Origin: an uncultured Eubacteriales bacterium
GTDB taxonomy: Bacteria > Bacillota > Clostridia > Oscillospirales > CAG-272
Length of the DNA stretch: 7,801 nucleotides
Direction of reading: 5' to 3'
Assembly: GCA_900548735.1 (NCBI GenBank)
Contig: URMC01000076.1
Location: forward strand, 1 to 7,801
The position numbers were made by a program, and so were the translations under genes. Shown here piece after piece: positions 5,313 to 7,801 of the stretch. The notes below the pieces were generated by a model. The model saw nothing but the letters and a program-made list of their open reading frames with translations. It did no database searches and was not told the DNA's origin. The stretch's first letter is position 1; each line of letters starts with the position of its first letter.

Positions 5313-5341
5313 TTGAAACTTGCCTCTTTGTTTGCTATAAT
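5313..5341 (+). promoter_or_regulatory. Near-consensus sigma-A promoter of purA
   Basis: TTGAAA (5313-5318), a 17-base spacer and a perfect TATAAT (5336-5341) preceded by TGC. Transcription would start near 5348, giving a leader of about 40 bases ending in GGAGG (5375-5379), seven bases before the ATG. No PurR box, guanine riboswitch or attenuator is visible, so purA looks strongly and separately transcribed. Confidence 0.85.
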
Positions 5342-5386
5342 AAAAGCTGTGTGTTTCCGGCAAATTCATTTTGCGGAGGTAGCGAT

Positions 5387-6661
5387 ATGCTTACATCGAT
5401 TGTTGGAATTAACTGGGGTGACGAAGGCAAGGGTCGTATGGTAGACCTGCTTTCCGAACAGCAGGATATTGTGGTGCGGTATCAGGGCGGTAACAACGCC
5501 GGACATACCGTGATTAACGAACGCGGCAAATTTGTGCTGAATCTTCTCCCTTCCGGGATTCTGCGCCCCGAAGTGGTGTGCGTGATGGGCAACGGTATGG
5601 CGATTGACCTGGCACACCTGGACAAAGAGGCTGCCAAACTGCGTGAGGCGGGCGTGGAGATTTCCCCTGCCAACCTCAAAATCAGTGACCGTGCGATCCT
5701 GACCCTACCCTATCATGTGGAACTGGACTGCCTGGAAGAGGATCGCCTTGCGGGCAAGAAATACGGCTCCACCCGCCGCGGCATTGCCCCGGTGTACGGT
5801 GACAAATATCTGAAAAAAGCCATCCGCGTAGGAGATTTGCTGGATCCGGAGTATCTGGCGGAACGCCTTTCCGGCATTGTAGAGTACAAATCCCTGATGG
5901 TGGAGGGGATGTACCACGCGGAACCGATTTCCTACGAGGAAACCTATGCGTGGCTGATGAAATACGCCGCTATCTTCAAGGATTACATTGTAGACACCGG
6001 CGTGTATCTGACCGACGCGGTCAAAGCCGGAAAGCGCATCATGTTTGAGGCTCAGCTCGGGGCACTGCGTGACATTGACTTCGGCATTTACCCCTACACT
6101 TCCTCCTCTTCCACCATTGCCGCATACGCGCCGATCGGCGCCGGTATCCCCGGTGTAAAGCTGGACAAGGTGGTTGGTATTATGAAGGCTTACTCCACCT
6201 GCGTGGGCGAGGGTCCCTTTACCTGTGAATGGTTCGGCGAAGAGGCTGAGGCACTGCGCAAAGCAGGCGGTGAATACGGCGCAGCCACCGGCAGACCCCG
6301 TCGGGTCGGTCCCTTTGACGCGGTGGCTTCCCGCTACGGTTGCCGCGTGCAGGGCGCGGATGAAATTGCCCTGACCAAGACGGACATTCTCTCTTATATG
6401 AAGAAAATTCCGATCTGCGTGGCGTACGATATTGACGGTAAGCGCACCACCGACTTCCCGGTTGGCAAGGCGCTGAACATCGCGAAACCCGTGATTGAAT
6501 ACGTGGACGGCTGGAACTGCGATATTTCCGGCTGCCGCACCGTAGCAGACCTGCCGAAACAGGTGATTGATTACGTGCACACCATTGAAAAACTGGTGGA
6601 TTGCAAGATCAAATACGTTTCCGTTGGCGCAGAGCGTGAAGCCTACGTGACGATGTACTAA
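5387..6661 (+). CDS. purA: Adenylosuccinate synthetase, divergent clostridial type
   Basis: PurA joins IMP and aspartate, with GTP hydrolysis, to form adenylosuccinate, the first committed step from IMP to AMP. The 424-residue length is normal. The N-terminal GTP/IMP loop WGDEGKG (10-16) holds catalytic D12. GGNNAGHT (34-41) holds catalytic H40. YGSTRRGIAPVYGDKY (126-141) is the IMP-binding loop, and ATGRPRRVG (300-308) belongs to the GTP/aspartate site. Several motifs differ from E. coli PurA: STRRGIAP for TTGRGIGP, EAQLGALRDID for EGAQGTLLDID, and STCVGEGPF for STRVGAGPF. As far as I can recall, a group of clostridial PurA proteins share the first two changes. The ATG at 5387 is preferred over a GTG 36 bases upstream because GGAGG is seven bases before it. 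The gene is monocistronic, with its own promoter and terminator. Confidence 0.95.
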   Translation: MLTSIVGINWGDEGKGRMVDLLSEQQDIVVRYQGGNNAGHTVINERGKFVLNLLPSGILRPEVVCVMGNGMAIDLAHLDKEAAKLREAGVEISPANLKISDRAILTLPYHVELDCLEEDRLAGKKYGSTRRGIAPVYGDKYLKKAIRVGDLLDPEYLAERLSGIVEYKSLMVEGMYHAEPISYEETYAWLMKYAAIFKDYIVDTGVYLTDAVKAGKRIMFEAQLGALRDIDFGIYPYTSSSSTIAAYAPIGAGIPGVKLDKVVGIMKAYSTCVGEGPFTCEWFGEEAEALRKAGGEYGAATGRPRRVGPFDAVASRYGCRVQGADEIALTKTDILSYMKKIPICVAYDIDGKRTTDFPVGKALNIAKPVIEYVDGWNCDISGCRTVADLPKQVIDYVHTIEKLVDCKIKYVSVGAEREAYVTMY

Positions 6662-6674
6662 GACAACGATAAAG

Positions 6675-6710
6675 CAAGCCCCGCGGATTTCCGCGGGGCT
6701 TGTTTTTTTT
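6675..6710 (+). terminator. Intrinsic terminator of purA
   Basis: A perfect 12-bp stem (CAAGCCCCGCGG at 6675-6686, its complement at 6691-6702) with an ATTT loop is followed at once by eight T (6703-6710). It starts 13 bases after the purA stop. The T-run overlaps the stop codon (6709-6711) of the convergent hydrolase gene. Read on the minus strand the hairpin directly follows that gene but has only a poor T-tract, so it is probably one-directional or a weak terminator the other way. Confidence 0.96.
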
Positions 6711-7788
6711 ACAGCCACTTTTCAATCACGGGGCAAATGCATTCTGCCATCCGGAAAAAGCCTGCGTCGTTCGGGTGGGTGGTATCTACGGTAAAACACT
6801 CTCTGTGGCGGGTGCCGAAAAGGGTTTCTCCATCGATAAAATCAATGTACCGATCCCCTGCCGTCAAAGCGTTTTCATAGGTTGCGCGGATAACAGCGCG
6901 GCGCTCCCTGTTGTCGTAGCCGTTTTCAAAATCCGGCTTTGAGATGAGGATAATCGGCAACTCTGGCTTTTTCTCCCGGATAGCGCGGTAAAAAGGATAA
7001 TGACGCTCCTTTAACTGTTTCAGATTCGAGTTATGGTCATAGTCAAGCACCATAACCGACGCATCAATGTCCGCTAAGTAGTTAGCGACCGGTAATTCCC
7101 CTTTTCCGTTGCCGGAGAACCCGAGATTGACGATATTGGCATCAAGCCAGCGGGCAAGCATGCCTGCGTAGTCGTTCCCCGGATGCGAGGCGCAACCGCC
7201 CTGCGTGATGGAGGATCCGTAAAAAACGATTGGTTTTTCCACGGTCAGCGGTTTGGGCGGCAGAAGCGTTGCGCCTTGTTTGATGCCGACAAAAACCGCA
7301 ATCACGCCGCTGTAAAGCGGAAAGAAAAAGTCAAAATCGTTGATTTCCCCCGCCGTGGCGAACGTATGCAACGGTCGGATGGTTTCAAATGCAATCTCTG
7401 TGCCTTTTGCTTCCGTGATGGTTTTTTGCCCGCAGTCAAAAACACCGAAATAAGCGCCGTTCACGTAACCGCCAAAGCCAAACTGCCCGGCGATCGGCAT
7501 ATGATGCATAATTTCGCCTTTGGGGATTACCGCCCGGAGCGCTACGTAGGGGGAATCCGAACGGAAGCGGAACCGCCCGCCGGAGGTCATCGCACTGAGG
7601 GCTACCAGTTGCGGGTTGTCAATACTCTCCCCCAAGGAGCGCGGGGCGCGGCGATAGCACGCGTCCCCTTCGTCATAATATACCCCGGTCAGGGAAAACG
7701 CGGGTTCGTCTAACCGGTGCCACTCCACGTCCGGCTCTTTTATGGTATTGAGGGCAAAATTGCGGCCGATATCATCAATATCCATCAA
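6709..7788 (-). CDS. SGNH/GDSL-family hydrolase (esterase/lipase-like)
   Basis: This is a 359-residue protein with an N-terminal domain of about 180 residues, probably a beta-sandwich, and a C-terminal SGNH hydrolase domain. The catalytic blocks are visible: YGSSITQGG (190-198) with the nucleophile S193, NLGFSGNGKG (221-230) supplying the oxyanion Gly, DYDHNS (249-254) with N253, and DTTHPNDAG (335-343) with the Asp/His pair D335 and H338. GFGGYVNG (104-111) resembles the GxDLY motif found before some GDSL domains, but with Gly-Gly in place of Asp-Leu. There is no signal peptide, so it is probably cytoplasmic. Such enzymes remove acyl or acetyl groups from sugars or lipids; the substrate is unknown. 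The start is TTG (7786-7788), with an ATG one codon later. The gene converges on purA, and nothing of its operon is visible upstream. Confidence 0.88.
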   Translation of the reverse strand: MMDIDDIGRNFALNTIKEPDVEWHRLDEPAFSLTGVYYDEGDACYRRAPRSLGESIDNPQLVALSAMTSGGRFRFRSDSPYVALRAVIPKGEIMHHMPIAGQFGFGGYVNGAYFGVFDCGQKTITEAKGTEIAFETIRPLHTFATAGEINDFDFFFPLYSGVIAVFVGIKQGATLLPPKPLTVEKPIVFYGSSITQGGCASHPGNDYAGMLARWLDANIVNLGFSGNGKGELPVANYLADIDASVMVLDYDHNSNLKQLKERHYPFYRAIREKKPELPIILISKPDFENGYDNRERRAVIRATYENALTAGDRYIDFIDGETLFGTRHRECFTVDTTHPNDAGFFRMAECICPVIEKWL

Positions 7789-7796
7789 ATCGTATG

Positions 7797-7801
7797 CCTC
7801 C
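7797..7801 (-). promoter_or_regulatory. Ribosome binding site deciding the hydrolase start
   Basis: GGAGG at the very edge of the window is eight bases from the TTG codon (7786-7788) and eleven from the following ATG (7783-7785). The spacing favours TTG, but ATG is a stronger start codon. The two choices differ by a single residue. Confidence 0.6.

Noticed and set aside
5705..6718. 337-codon minus-strand frame
   Set aside because: It is antisense to purA, whose motifs, promoter and terminator are all on the plus strand.

Overview
The window looks like chromosomal DNA of an endospore-forming Bacillota, most likely a moderately GC-rich member of the Clostridia, possibly uncultured. The pointers are a SpoIIID homologue, the start of the sporulation protein gene yqfD, a lepB-rbgA-rnhB order typical of Firmicutes, strong AGGAGG-type ribosome binding sites, sigma-A promoters, and a PurA of the divergent clostridial type. 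I see no tRNA, rRNA, CRISPR array, insertion sequence or phage gene.

Left part (1-3307, all on the minus strand). An operon is read from right to left: a cofactor-independent phosphoglycerate mutase-like gene (apgM type), lepB (signal peptidase I), rbgA (50S assembly GTPase) and then rnhB. A good promoter lies just upstream of apgM. The genes are 3 to 12 bases apart or overlapping, and each has a strong ribosome binding site. rnhB is broken: it begins correctly with the catalytic Asp-Glu motif, but after about 38 codons it runs into unrelated sequence and stops. About 150 bases further on the 5' end of yqfD begins and leaves the window. This junction is either a real rearrangement or an assembly chimera, and it is the least ordinary structural point in the gene-bearing part.

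Middle (3308-4083). A 776-base stretch without a convincing gene. It holds the apgM promoter region, several inverted repeats (one a perfect 26-bp-arm palindrome), and a patch that could be a structured RNA, a dispersed repeat or a decayed gene.

Right part (4084-7801). spoIIID (minus) and a TrmH/SpoU-family RNA methyltransferase (plus) diverge from a 109-base control region containing three copies of a TTGCCGGAA-type repeat. purA follows on the plus strand with its own near-consensus promoter and ends in a textbook terminator. The U-tract of that terminator overlaps the stop codon of a convergent SGNH/GDSL hydrolase gene, whose start lies at the right edge. The genes cover housekeeping functions (purine synthesis, protein secretion, ribosome assembly, RNA methylation), central carbon or amino-acid metabolism, and sporulation. 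I find no support for a new multi-gene system. The points worth following are the rnhB/yqfD junction, the unexplained 776-base stretch with its palindrome, and sequence deviations in PurA and the TrmH-like protein.
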